Of a DNA stretch of 64,000 bases, positions 13,269 to 26,483 are shown one piece after another. Each line of letters opens with the position of its first letter. Within the stretch, counting starts at the first letter, position 1. The notes beneath the pieces are model-generated. The model was not told the DNA's origin and ran no database searches. It saw only the letters and a program-made list of their open reading frames with translations. The stretch is from Lentinula raphanica (Eukaryota; Basidiomycota; Agaricomycetes; Agaricales; Omphalotaceae), in NCBI GenBank assembly GCA_027919835.1, contig JANVFP010000017.1:186001-250000 (forward strand). Direction: 5' to 3'. A program made the position numbers and the translations under genes.

Positions 13269-16009
13269 TTATTGGCGTAACTTAGAACCTGGTTGTCTAC
13301 GAGAAACCCGAGCGAGATCAGTTCAAACTCCAAGACTCTGATAGAAACGAAAACGAAAACGAAGACATTATACTCACCTGGTCCGGCGCGAACTACTGTT
13401 TCCCGTTCTGGAACCGGATCCACTCGGTTCAGCATTCACAGATGTCCTTGAAAGAGAGTCTCAGTGAGATTACACCTAAATCACGATGACGGGTAAACAC
13501 TTACCGTGAACGTTTCGAAGGACGCCCCGAATCCGTCTCTACTGGGAGTGTCGGATTGGGTCTTTTCACGGCGGTGGCCTTCACAGGAGTCATCGTTATA
13601 GTCGACGATAATTTTGCGGCTGTCCTCAAGTATTTCGTAAAAATGTGATGTATATTGAAACGGCGATCATCGATTTCTTTGGGATAGGTTTTCTCTGAAC
13701 TCGTGTATGCGGTAATCAGTTTGGAGGCAAGAGGGAAAAGGAGATTGAGGGCTGGAAGGAGTGTCGGAGAGATCCATTTTTTGAGATTTGCGATGTCTCC
13801 TTCGCCCACATCTTCTAAAAACTGTTGACGCTCATAAGAATCTAGCCGTCCATGGAACAGCTTCTCCATTTGGTCTTGGCGGATTTCTGGTTCTGGTGAG
13901 CGGAAAGACTTGTCGTCATTGAAGAAAAGGACGTAGACAATGATCCACCAAATCGACTCCAGATCATGTAACGGATTGTAGGAGAATGGAGGTTTAGGCC
14001 CGGCCATCGGGACAGGAGCGGCATCTTCTCCTGCAGGATTGAGAGCATCCGTGAGCGTCGTCGGTGGGTCTTCCTCTGTCAAGTTCCTCGGAGTGTATAT
14101 GTACTTATCACACATGGTCTCAGCAGCCATGAAGAAAGGTGTACCCTAATAAGACAGTGCTGAGCGATACATATAAGGAAGAAGAGAAGGATACATACAG
14201 TTCGGACATCATGGTGCCTTTCCTCGCTCCTCTTGACAGCATATTCGAAATCGCCTAAGAGACCCGTTTTTGCATGCGCGAACCAGTATACATTGCCGCC
14301 GCTGATATCACGGTGCACCCATCCAGCCAGATAGATGATCCAAAGAGCTATACAACGGAAATGAGCTTCCCAACAGAATGACCAGGTCAGAGATCCGCTT
14401 ACCTATGGTAACGTCCACCAGGGCACGGAATACATTTCCCAGATTTCGCTCATCATATATCGTGGTCGCGCATTGTTCGAACACAATCCGGTAGTGATAC
14501 CTGTGATGTCCGGAATAGGTAACGGCTTTGCGTTGAGCTACATTGGTGGCATCAGTCTGATCGACTTGTTCGAGCGTGGCTTGAGGAGAAGAGACAGCAG
14601 CAGGGTCGAGATGTTCAGATTTTGCGTAGAGTCCATCAGTAAGGCGACTGCTAGAAGAAGGGATATAATCCCTATCATCGGGCGTACTGTGAGTGGTACT
14701 GGGTGGTGGGGCTGGAGTCGAAGCTTTGTTGGGAAGGAGTTTGACGATGTTAGCACTGCCTAAGTCATAACCACGGAGCATAATTGCGCCAGTATCGTCT
14801 GGTTGACCTTTGACCGGTTCGCCTTCGACTGTCTTGTAGTCGACCAACACTCTGCAATGCGCCATCGGTTTGAGCATACGTTTCTCTAACTCTGCACGAT
14901 AATCGTGCTCGAAGTCTGACTTGATTGATTCCGCAGCTTTAAGGATATCCTCCAAAATCGCATGCTCTTCCTTGCGATCAGTCTCCAGCCAAACATCCTT
15001 GAGAACGCGTATATGGCCCTTGGAGTCTTTGACTTTCCAGACTCTCGTAGCGCGACCGAGCGGACTGTCAGCCGAAGCGTCAGATAGGATCTCCATCGTG
15101 GTGAATTGTTCAGCGTCGACGTTGATGTTATATTGCCTCCTGGAGGAGGAGTCGACATGTGAGAGTGACATGGTGGTATCCCAGCCCAGATCTTGGAGGG
15201 AGGAGAATGCCAGCAATAGAAAGAGGTGAACCAGTCGCGGACGATCCTTTGAATGAGACATAGTGTCAGTTGATCCGAGTCGTCAAGAACCGGAATGTGA
15301 ACGTACCGTCATGAAATCAAAGCTTGTACTCCTCAGTAGAGACGCCCGACTGAGGAACCACAATCGGGTTGTCCGGTTCTCAATCGTGGTCCCGAATGTG
15401 AAGCGCCTGCAAGGATCTCGAGCAAGCATTTGCTCCATGTCATCTATGACCTTGCTGAAATCCTATATCTGTAGGTCAGATCGAAATGTACACAAGAAAA
15501 TAATTCGGATTCACCTCGATAGTTTGATTTACACCATCGTCCTTATGGAATTGGTAGGAATTTGCGATGTCGTATACATGATGACAGTCTTCAGGCATTT
15601 TGCTCTGTTTTGCGTTGCTAGTATTGCTATGCGTTTGAGCAGTAGTCGCTTGGGTCTTTGAATACAACTCGTTGAACGCATCTGGTCGACAGAGATGACC
15701 TTGATCTGAGGATATGTGAGCATGGCCGCCCACTACAAGTCCAAAAGTCTGTTCAAGCGAGGCGCCGGCCTCTTTCGCAGCAGAAATGACCTCCTTCCAA
15801 ATAAGAGTAAGACCTTGAAAGGCTTGCGATTCGTTTTCACTGTGCTTGCACGGATCCTCACGAAAGGCAGACCAACGATCATTGTCCTTGTCGATGGTGC
15901 CATTTTCCTCTAAAATATTTATAACCTTCTCGATGAAATTTCCCTGCGAGCGCGGTAGTGGTGGCAGGATAAAGTGGAAAAAATCTTCTAAAGGGACCTC
16001 GGGTATCAT
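13269..16009 (-). CDS. FunK1-type protein kinase, 5'-truncated copy A
   Basis: Fungal-specific FunK1-family kinase, predicted 793 residues from the first usable ATG. Exons: 16009-15515, 15462-15307, 15246-14403, 14347-14199, 14145-13505, 13446-13378 and 13296-13269. Kinase landmarks: RFTFGTTIENRTTRLWF; VWKVKD with RVLKDVWLETDRKEEH; catalytic loop HRDISGGNVYWF; GLLGDFEYAV (DFE for DFG); activation-segment end GTPFFMAAETM; and YNPLHDLESIWWIIVYVLF. The paralogue at 22177-19176 has about 89 more N-terminal residues. Here that region (16010-16265) survives as DNA but has a small frame-shifting insertion, an in-frame TGA at 16123-16121 and no homologous start codon. The remaining coding sequence is intact, so it may be a recent pseudogene or a truncated, still expressed gene. 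Confidence 0.65.
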
Positions 16010-16265
16010 CTCTGGCACGTCCGACTTGATGCTGAGTTGCTGTTTCTCTTCAACACCGGGGGCGTTACGGAATTTAAATGAGATAGCAACTTTGAGTTTA
16101 GAGAGGGGGTGTAAAAGTAGTCAGGATAACGGGAGTAGCTCGTTGGGTGTGAGCTGCTCGATGATGATAGTTGAGGTGGAAGATTGGGTGGCGTCGCACG
16201 GTGGCGAAGGCGTGCGAAATCGCGTCTCGGTGATCACCTGACCGTATTCGGCATTTTCGAAAGAC
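16010..16265 (-). pseudogene. Decayed 5' end of FunK1 copy A
   Basis: On the minus strand, NAEYGQVITETRFRTPSPP and later FRNAPGVEEKQQ match the N-terminus of copy B. A 13-base insertion near 16195 changes frame, and TGA at 16123-16121 interrupts it. Similarity to copy B stops at about 16265, before the ATG. Confidence 0.65.
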
Positions 16266-16325
16266 CTCTACTAACTTTTTAAGTCTACTCAGGTCTACGT
16301 ACTCCTTCTGTCGGGACGGTTTCTG

Positions 16326-16357
16326 TCGTTTGCTAGACGTTCAAAACGTGGTTGTAT
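16326..16357. repeat. 32-bp identical segment upstream of kinase copy A
   Basis: TCGTTTGCTAGACGTTCAAA and the next 12 bases are identical to 23079-23110, upstream of kinase copy B. It includes an ACGTT/AACGT inverted repeat. It lies 60 bp from the kinase remnant here but 900 bp from copy B, implying a deletion in A or an insertion in B. Confidence 0.6.
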
Positions 16358-16372
16358 GTCAAACCCAAGGCA

Positions 16373-16485
16373 TGGTAGGCCCATTACAATCTGGTGGCAT
16401 GAAAGGCCCCAATCATAACGGAGGCATGGAAGGCCTCACCAAAGGAAAAACAGGCATGGAAGGCCCAAAGAGAGAGAACCAATGT
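16373..16485. repeat. Imperfect GGCATGGAAGGCC minisatellite
   Basis: Four imperfect units of 27-30 bp, each starting GGCATGGTAGG or GGCATGRAAGGCC. They lie in a 184-codon open frame without a family signature; I do not call that frame a gene. Confidence 0.45.
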
Positions 16486-17104
16486 ATTCACAATTGGGCG
16501 CGTTCAACACAGAACTCCGCGAATGACGCGTGGAATCACGTCCCAAAGAATAAGCCAACCTCGTCATCCGTGTTGTCTATAGTCTGCCAAAACGAAATCT
16601 TCACGGCTCGCCTAGGAAGACCAGGACTACCACCTCCACCAGGTTTATCAACATCTTCGCGAGACGAGTTCGAACCTGAACCGTCACCGAATTGCTGTCT
16701 GGAACCTGTAGGTCCCAGAAAGGGTGGGGGTAGGCTGGGTGTCTGTGCCAATGCATCTACAACCCAAGGAAATGAAGGATCCGCCGTCGACGCAGGTGTT
16801 CCCCCCGTGGAACCTTGTCGGTTTGAAAAAGTCTGTGTTCACGCATACATCTCTGCAGCCGTTGAATTTCCCTCTCTTGGATGAGCCCTGGTCGGGCGTG
16901 GCATTTCCACACTTGTTGTGATCTTCTAGCGTCTTGTCGTGACTTTAAGCGAATCTTGAAGTCCAAAAGGTGATGTTGATTGAGAAAACAGAAAGAATAA
17001 GATTTGCAACACGTTGCGAGATGAAAGACAAGAAATAAGCTTCAGCCTTCCGGTACTACATTACATAACTACAGTATCGCGACTTGTCGGAACGGCAGAT
17101 TCCC

Positions 17105-17545
17105 ACGTTTCAATGAGCGCTTACTTATTCCAAGTTCCAGAGTTCTCTCTCCTCACATCCACGTTCGAATTTTACATCTGTCTTCATCTACATTGTTTCT
17201 CTGCGTACAGAACACTCGGATACGCTATACTCAGAAGTATATAACTCCAAGCCTCAAAACCGCTGTTTCCTCTCCAACGACGCTACTCATGGCGAATGTC
17301 AACACAAGCAAGAGTATGAACATGCTACCTCTGAAGGTATCGATGACACTCAAGCAACCAACATGGTACAATGAAGAGTTATTGAGTTCCGCGGTGCATG
17401 TCAAACCTTTGCGAATTTTCGAACGAGTTGTTTCGCCGGGGAGCCCATTGTGGTATTTGTCTGGTTGGGTGCAACATTTACTCGAGCAGCACATATCGCT
17501 TTGTGCACAGGTCTTTTGAGAATTTTTCAAGCAAGTCACTTACAT
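17105..17545. repeat. Segmental duplicate of 12575-13060
   Basis: Shares long matches with 12575-13060 (for example CTCACATCCACGTTCGAA and the stretch around AACCTTTGCGAATT) in the same orientation downstream of the kinase. It marks unit B of the tandem duplication. Confidence 0.6.
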
Positions 17546-18964
17546 GGTTAGGCGTAGTACCGAATGCGTGCACCGTATGTTTCAATTCTTCTACTTGTTG
17601 CTCGTAACTCGAACCGTTCCTCCAGGGTACACCTTTCTCGAACACCGTCGAGATCGCGTATATTGCTCACGACAAATGATCTACTTCGGACTCAGCGTTC
17701 ATCAACCGCAAACTTTACATACGAGATACTAGCTGTGTTTACATGGCAAGCCGCAGAGGTAGAGAAATGCTAATGCCCGTCATCGTTTGCTCCTCCCTTC
17801 GAACTTCCTAAATTTCTTGCCTGTTTTCCATTGAAAGTCAAAGGGCAGCTATTCTGCGCAAATCGACGATGATATGCATGGCGATTCTGCAAGACTCTTG
17901 TCAAATGGATATGTGATACGAATGTACTTTTTAATTTTTTTCAGCGACGGAGCCTCTGCCTCCAAAATGTTCAAGGTAGATGTTTGCCCATCTGTTGTGG
18001 TTGACGGTCTGATCTGACCGCAAACCGAAAGCGACGCTTCTTTTGAATAACTTGAACGTCTGCACGTTAGCTTTGGATAATCCGGGCATGAACATTAAAA
18101 GGCAAACAAAATTAGTAGTGCGAGTTGCCGGAACGGTGAGTAACTTATAATTCTACGCCAGCTTTGGCTCACTAGTCCTGCTCGGGGGTTTCGTAGATTA
18201 TGAGCGACGTTCATCCATCACACCAATTATGACCTCCAATGGATGAATGGATGTTTCCATATCATATCTCACCTCCTTCCTCTATCATCGCGTGTATCAC
18301 CGATGATGATCTTCAATGATGACTGCCGTTCTCTTCTACATTTAAGAGCCACTGCTGGTGAATCGAATTTCTGCTGGCCTACCGTTGCTCGATTCGTCTA
18401 CTTATACGACCCGTTTCATACCCTTGGTTCAAGTGTAAGTTTTTCTCTTACATCATGTTGTCTTAATGTAGCCCAAGCCGACCGTTCAGAACTATCCCAT
18501 ACACAGTTGGCTTGATAACATACCTTTATTATATGTATAATCATCATCTTGGTTGTTGCTGGTTATAGATGTCGCGAGCAATTTAAAGGGTGCAAATACA
18601 AAGCGCTGAATAACATTTTACGTAGATTGATTGACGGTTGCGAGTCGCGAATGGTTTGTTTCAAGCACCTCGAAATTGAGCACCCGTTCCTTCTACGCCT
18701 ACACTTCTTGTTCCTACAAGTCGATTATCCATACTGGTTCTGATAGCTCGTAAAGACATCTACTATATCGATTGACTCTGGCGACTTGGCGCTGGTGATC
18801 AGCAAATAGGAAGTGATCCACTCTCTTCGCTGTTCCTCCAAGTCGATGACCCGCACTAGTTTTGATATCTCGCAACGATATATACATCGAGTAACTCCTG
18901 GCGACTTTGCACTGGTGACCAACATATAGGAAGTCAGCCGTTCGCTTTGCAGTCAAGAGAACAC
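17546..18964. other. DNA present only in duplication unit B
   Basis: Interrupts the homology to unit A; on both sides the match resumes at GATTGACTCGTTGTGGA. No gene found. It contains a diverged two-copy tandem repeat at 18717-18955. Confidence 0.5.
18717..18955. repeat. Two-copy tandem repeat, about 120-bp unit
   Basis: Units 18717-18837 and 18838-18955 share CAAGTCGAT, CTGGCGACTT and CATATAGGAAGT-like blocks at equal spacing. An 80-codon minus-strand frame spans both, but no domain is visible. Confidence 0.55.
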
Positions 18965-19175
18965 CGGAAGAGAGATATTGATTGACTCGTTGTGGACGTC
19001 TTCATCCATCAAATCCTCTTTGCAGTCAAGATGGCGCAGAAACTTGGTCATATTTGTAGGCAGAACAACATAAACCGACATTTAGAAATACAGTTTACTA
19101 GAAATACACTCCATATGCAAGAAGATATAAGAAGGTCCAGTAGAGATTCTCTAGATATGCATCGTAAATGATCAT

Positions 19176-22100
19176 TCATTGACGTAACTTAGAACCCGGT
19201 TGCCTACGAAAAACCCGAGCGAAATCAGTTTAAACTTCAAGCCTCTGGTGAAAACGAAAACATCATACTCACCTGGTCCGGCGCGAACTAATTTTCCCCG
19301 TTCTGAAACCGGATCCGCTCGGTTCAGCATTCACAGATGTCCTTCAAAGAAACTCTCAGTTACACCGAAACCACAATGATTGAATACACTTACCGTGAAC
19401 GTTTCGAAGGACGCCCCGAATCCGTCTCTTCTGGGAGTGTCGGATTGGGCCTTTTCACGGCGGTGGCCTTCACAGGAATCATCGTTATAGTTGACGATGA
19501 TTCGGCAGTTGTCTTCAAGTATGTGGTGAAAGTGGTATGTACACCGTTGAAATGGCGATCGTTGATTTCTTTAGGATGATTTTCCTCAGAATTTGTGTAG
19601 GCGGAAACTAGTTTGGAGGCAAGAGGAACAAGGAGATCGAGGGCTGGAGTGAACCTTGGAGAGAGGAGTTTTTCTATACCTTCCAAGTATCCTCTTGTTC
19701 CTTGGCTCATTTTGTTTAGAAAAATCAGCCGACAGTCGAATTCTAGCCGTCCGTGGAATAACTCGGTCATCATCTCCTGGCGAGACTCTGGGTTGAGTGA
19801 GGGCTTGGACTCGTCATCATTGAAGAAGAGGACATAGACGATGATCCACCAGATCGACTCCAGATCATGTAAAGGATTGTAGGAGAATGGAAGTTCAGGG
19901 TCGGAAACTCGTACAGGAATTGCAGGTTTTTCCTCTTGTGCAGGCGCGAAAGGACTCGGGAGCGTTATCGGTGGGTCTTGTTTTCGAACAGCGAATAAGT
20001 ACTCATTTCTCATTGTCTCAGCAGCCATGAAGAAAGGTGTACCCTGATGAGATAGTGTTGAGCTACACATATCAGGCAGACGAAAAGGATACATACAGTC
20101 CGGACATCATGGTGCCTTTTTTCGCTCCTCTGAACGGCATATTCAAAATCACCTAAGAGACCCATCTGCGCCTTTGCGAACCAGTACACATTGCCGCCAC
20201 TGATATCGCGGTGCACCCATCCAGCCTTATATATGATCCAAAGAGCTACACAACGGACATCAGCTTCCCGACAAAATGACCAGGTCAGTAATGGGCTTAC
20301 CTTTGGTAACTTCCAGCAATGCCTTGAGCACATTTCCCAAATTTCGCTCGTCATAGATCGTGGTCGCGCATTGTTCGAACACAATCCGGTAGTGATACCT
20401 CTGAAGACCGGCATAGGTACTAGCGGCTTTTCGTTGAGCTACATTCGTGGCATCAGTCTGATCGACTTGTTCGAGCGTGGCATCAGGAGAAGAGACAGCA
20501 GAAGGGTCGAGATGTTCAGATTTTGCGTTGAGTCCATCAGTCAGGCGACTGCTAGAAGAAGGGATGTAATCCCTATCACCAGGTGTACTGTAAGTGATAC
20601 TCGGTGGTGGGGCTGGAGTCGAAGATTTTTCGGGAAGGAGTTTGACGGTGTTAGCACTGCCTGGATCATAACCACGGAGCATAATTGCGCCAGTATCATC
20701 CGGTTGACCTTTGACCGGTTCGCCTTCGACCGCCTTGTCGTAGACGGGCACGCGGCAATATACCATGGGTTTGAGCATGCGTTTCTCTAATTCTGCACGA
20801 TAGTCGAGCTCGTCGTCTGACTTGATTGATTTCGCAGCGTTCAGGATATCATCCAAAATCACATGCTCTTCCTTGCGGTCAGTCTCCAGCCAAACATCCT
20901 TGAGAACGCGTTCCTGGCCCGCGGAGTCTTTCACCTTCCAGACTCTCGTAGCGCGACCGAGGGGACTGTCAGCCGAAGCGTCAGATAAGACCTCCATCGT
21001 GGTGAATTGGTGACCATCAACGTCGATGGTATACTGTCTCCTGGAGAAGGAGTCGACGTGTGAGAATGACATAGTGGTATCCCAGCCCAAGTCACGAAGG
21101 GAGGAAAATGCGAGCGATAGAATGAGGTGAACCAATCGCTGACGATCCTATGAATACGTAGCGTCAGTTTTAGCTGAGTTGTGAAGAACCAGCAGGTGTG
21201 AACGTACCGTCATGAAATCAAAACTTGTACTTCTCAGGAGAGACGCACGACTGAGGAACCACAATCGTGTCGTTCGGTTCTCAATCGTGGTCCCGAACGT
21301 GAAGCGCCTACAAGGATCTCGAGCAAGCACTTGCTCCATGTCATATATAACCTTGCTGAAGTCCTATTCGTTGATTAGATCAAAGCGTACACCCTTAAAT
21401 GGGGACCGCACTCACCTCGATAATCTGATTTACACCATCGCCCTTTTTGAATTGGTGGGGATTTGCGATGTCGTACACATAATATCGGTCATCAGGCGCT
21501 TTTCTTCGTTTCGCGTTGCTAGTATCGCTATGTGTTTGAGCAGTAGTCGGCTGGGTCTTTGAACACAACTCGTTGAACGCATCTGGCTGACACAGCTGAA
21601 CTTGATCTGAGTGTATGTAAGCATGGCCGTTGACCACAAGTCCAAGAGTCTGTTCGAGCGAGCCGTCGACCTCTTTCGCAGCGGAAATGACCGCGTTCCA
21701 GATGTGAGTAAGACCTTGAAAGGCCTGCGGTTCTTTTTCACTGTGCTCTCGCGGATCCTCACGAAAGGCCGCCCAACGATTATTTTTGATGGTGTCGTTT
21801 TCCTCTAATTTGGCTATGACCTCCCCGACGAGATCACCCTTGGACGAACGCGGAAGTGGTGGCAAGATAGAGTGGAAAAAATCTTCTACAGGGACTTCGG
21901 GTATCATTTCTGGCACGTCCAACTTGACGATGACTTGCCGTTTCTCTTCGACACCGCTGGCGTTACGAAAATTGGATGAGAGAGAGGCTTTGGGTTTGGC
22001 GGGTGTATGAGCAGCGTTGGGACGATAGGAGAAGGATGTTGGATGTGAGGTGCTCGATGATGGTGGTTGTGGTGGAAGATTGGGTGGCGAAGGCGTGCGA

Positions 22101-22177
22101 AATCGCGTCTCGGTCACCTGACCGTATTCGGCATTTTCGTCGAAAGTCTCAGAGTTGGCAGAGTTATCGGTGGCCAT
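19176..22177 (-). CDS. FunK1-type protein kinase, copy B
   Basis: Intact paralogue of the 13.3-16.0 kb gene; predicted 886-residue fungal FunK1 kinase. Exons: 22177-21416, 21363-21208, 21147-20301, 20245-20097, 20043-19394, 19341-19273 and 19203-19176; all seven are in phase, with six GT-AG introns of 52-69 nt. A Pro/Ser-rich N-terminus precedes MIPEVPVEDFFHSILPPLP. Kinase signatures are RFTFGTTIENRTTRLWF, RVLKDVWLETDRKEEH, HRDISGGNVYWF, LLGDFEYAV, GTPFFMAAETM and NPLHDLESIWWIIVYVLFF. The last two exons (TSVNAEPSGSG, then QPGSKLRQ and stop) are conserved in copy A, which supports this Ser/Arg-rich tail. The family is expanded in mushroom-forming fungi; substrates are unknown. Confidence 0.85.
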
Positions 22178-23078
22178 TCCTCGAGAGTTACTGAGTTGGA
22201 AAGGAGTAGAGATGAGAAGGGCTAACCGAAATTGTGGATAGAATCACTGAACGCGCCATATTATCCTCGTACTTTTATAGTTGGGCGACAAAAACAATTT
22301 TGACTTCCCATTTTTGGCAAATTTTCCAACCACGGTGGCCACTTCAACAACTTATGAACATTGTCCGCGAGCAAGTGTGGTTAATTCGCCATTGTCCCTT
22401 GAGCATGGACATCCAGATTAGGGCAAGAAGGATATAAGTTAGTCTCGCGAGCCAGAATTCGAGAGAGAGAAGATGAAGTCGTTCTCTCTGGATATATGTA
22501 TAGATAGTAGTGACTCATATTTTCTAGCTAGCAGCAATGGCACTAGAGGGCTATTCGTAAACCACTGGTAGTACAGACTAGTAAGGGACTGGTACCTACT
22601 GGGAACAATGAGACCCGGACGAACGTTCACGGCGGCGGCAGTAACAAGTCTGACTCCTACCAAGTCCGTCAGAGCCCAATGATCTCATTCATTTCCATTT
22701 CATCTACTGGTACTTAAGTTCAACCTCTTAAGAGCGTATTGATACACACCGATACTTGGTGGTATGATTGTCTATTCTTGTATGGTAATGCAAGCCGCTG
22801 AGGATAGCACTGCTAAACGACAACGAAGTGAGCGGCAAATGAATGGCATCCCTGCAGGTCATTCTACATATACTTAAGCCTTGTCAAAAAGTACAAGATC
22901 GTTTGGCGGGAGTCGTTGCAAATTGCAATTGGGGAAAAGCAGGAACTCGAAGACTCGGGGCACAAAACTTGATGAGCGCTGAAATTCATTGAAGGCCGTG
23001 TCAGAGACTTAGTAGTCCCGTACTAGCGTATCTGAGTAAGTCAAAGTTCCCGTTTCCTCGACTTTCTCCGACTTTCTT

Positions 23079-23110
23079 TCGTTTGCTAGACGTTCAAAAC
23101 GTGGTTGTAT
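23079..23110. repeat. 32-bp identical segment upstream of kinase copy B
   Basis: Identical to 16326-16357; flanking bases differ on both sides. Confidence 0.6.
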
Positions 23111-23460
23111 TCATATAAACTACGACGATAGCCTACGGAAACATCAGCAGTGCGAGTATAGTAAAAAATCGTGCAAAGCGAAGACAGCAGAAAAGATGGG
23201 AAAATTATGAAGAAAAAAAATCTCTCGATGGCAGACCCTTTGTATGTGTATGATACAGATGCGATACTCTAAACATTACACTTTATAGGATGCAGAAAAT
23301 TGTCTCGTACGTATCTATATGAGGGGGGTATACCAATATCAGTCCAAATTAGAAAGAGAAAACGACAAACGGTGGGGTAGAAAGTCCACTATACCGATAA
23401 CCATTCATCTATCATGTCGCAATACCGAAATGCAGGAGGAAATGAGAAATTTGATCAATA

Positions 23461-23463
<3 letters not shown>

Positions 23464-23490
<27 letters not shown>
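23464..23490. repeat. (GAT)9 microsatellite
   Basis: Nine perfect trinucleotide units, in the 3' flank of the helicase gene. Confidence 0.9.
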
Positions 23491-23493
<3 letters not shown>

Positions 23494-24063
23494 GTGGGTG
23501 AGGGTACAATGGGGAAAGAGCATGTGTATCGCGAACCAAGGAAAAGAAGACTGATATTGCAAAGAAACAGAAAGTCGTATGATGAAAGATGCTCGTGTCG
23601 TGGTCTGTCCCACATCTAATGTTTTCGGTTCAAGAATATTAGGTTGTTGTCGTACGCTTCTTGTGTAGCGGTTGGAGATTATAAAGCATACAACGTCGTG
23701 TGGGATGAGTGTTGGAGATACAGTTGGGGGGAAACGAGCAGCAATTTGACGAGACAATTTAGTTGAGAGCAGCGCACAAGAGGTCGAAATCGAGATAATA
23801 ATAGTGAGAAAAAAGAGAAAAGAGGGGCAAACGACGGCGATGGGAGATGTTCTACGACGTGCCGCATGATGCCATGGACCGATGTATTTTTTTTGGTGTT
23901 TTTGTTTGCTTGCTTCTGCTGATACTATCCGTGGGACATTGGTGGGAAAGATGGGAGAGGTGACTGGTAGGAAGAATGGAAGGCGGTCAATGACAGGAGG
24001 CGTTGAAATATTTCACGAGCCGAGCGACCTGTCCAAGAGGCTCTGAGGAATGACGATGTGGGC

Positions 24064-26202
<2,139 letters not shown>

Positions 26203-26483
26203 ATTATAGAGACAATAAGACAAAGAAGAGAAAGTTTTTAGAGCAGTAGAAGAGTTTTTAACCAGTCTAGATGACGGTCGTTTGGAGAGAAACGGAGCAA
26301 AGCAAATTTTGCAAGTTAAAGGCGCTTACGTGAGACGACTTCGGACCGGCACGGTGAAACGCCGCGTTTCTCCAAAGACTAAAATACACAGCTCAGCTCA
26401 GCCTCATTGAAACGGTACACAGCACATTGTATATGGTTTGATTAAGATACAGGTTGCCCACAACTACCTACTACCAGTCTAAA

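Larger units (their letters stand above)
22178..24063. other. Intergenic, kinase promoter side and DED1 3' flank
   Basis: No gene seen. Holds the 32-bp repeat at 23079-23110 and a microsatellite at 23464-23490. Confidence 0.5.

Noticed and set aside
16536..16751. Minus-strand frame containing LGPTGS, like a GTPase P-loop
   Set aside because: The motif lacks the GK[ST] lysine, the frame is 71 codons with no ATG-supported extension, and no further G motifs follow.
23464..23490. Functional element
   Set aside because: An ordinary (GAT)n microsatellite.
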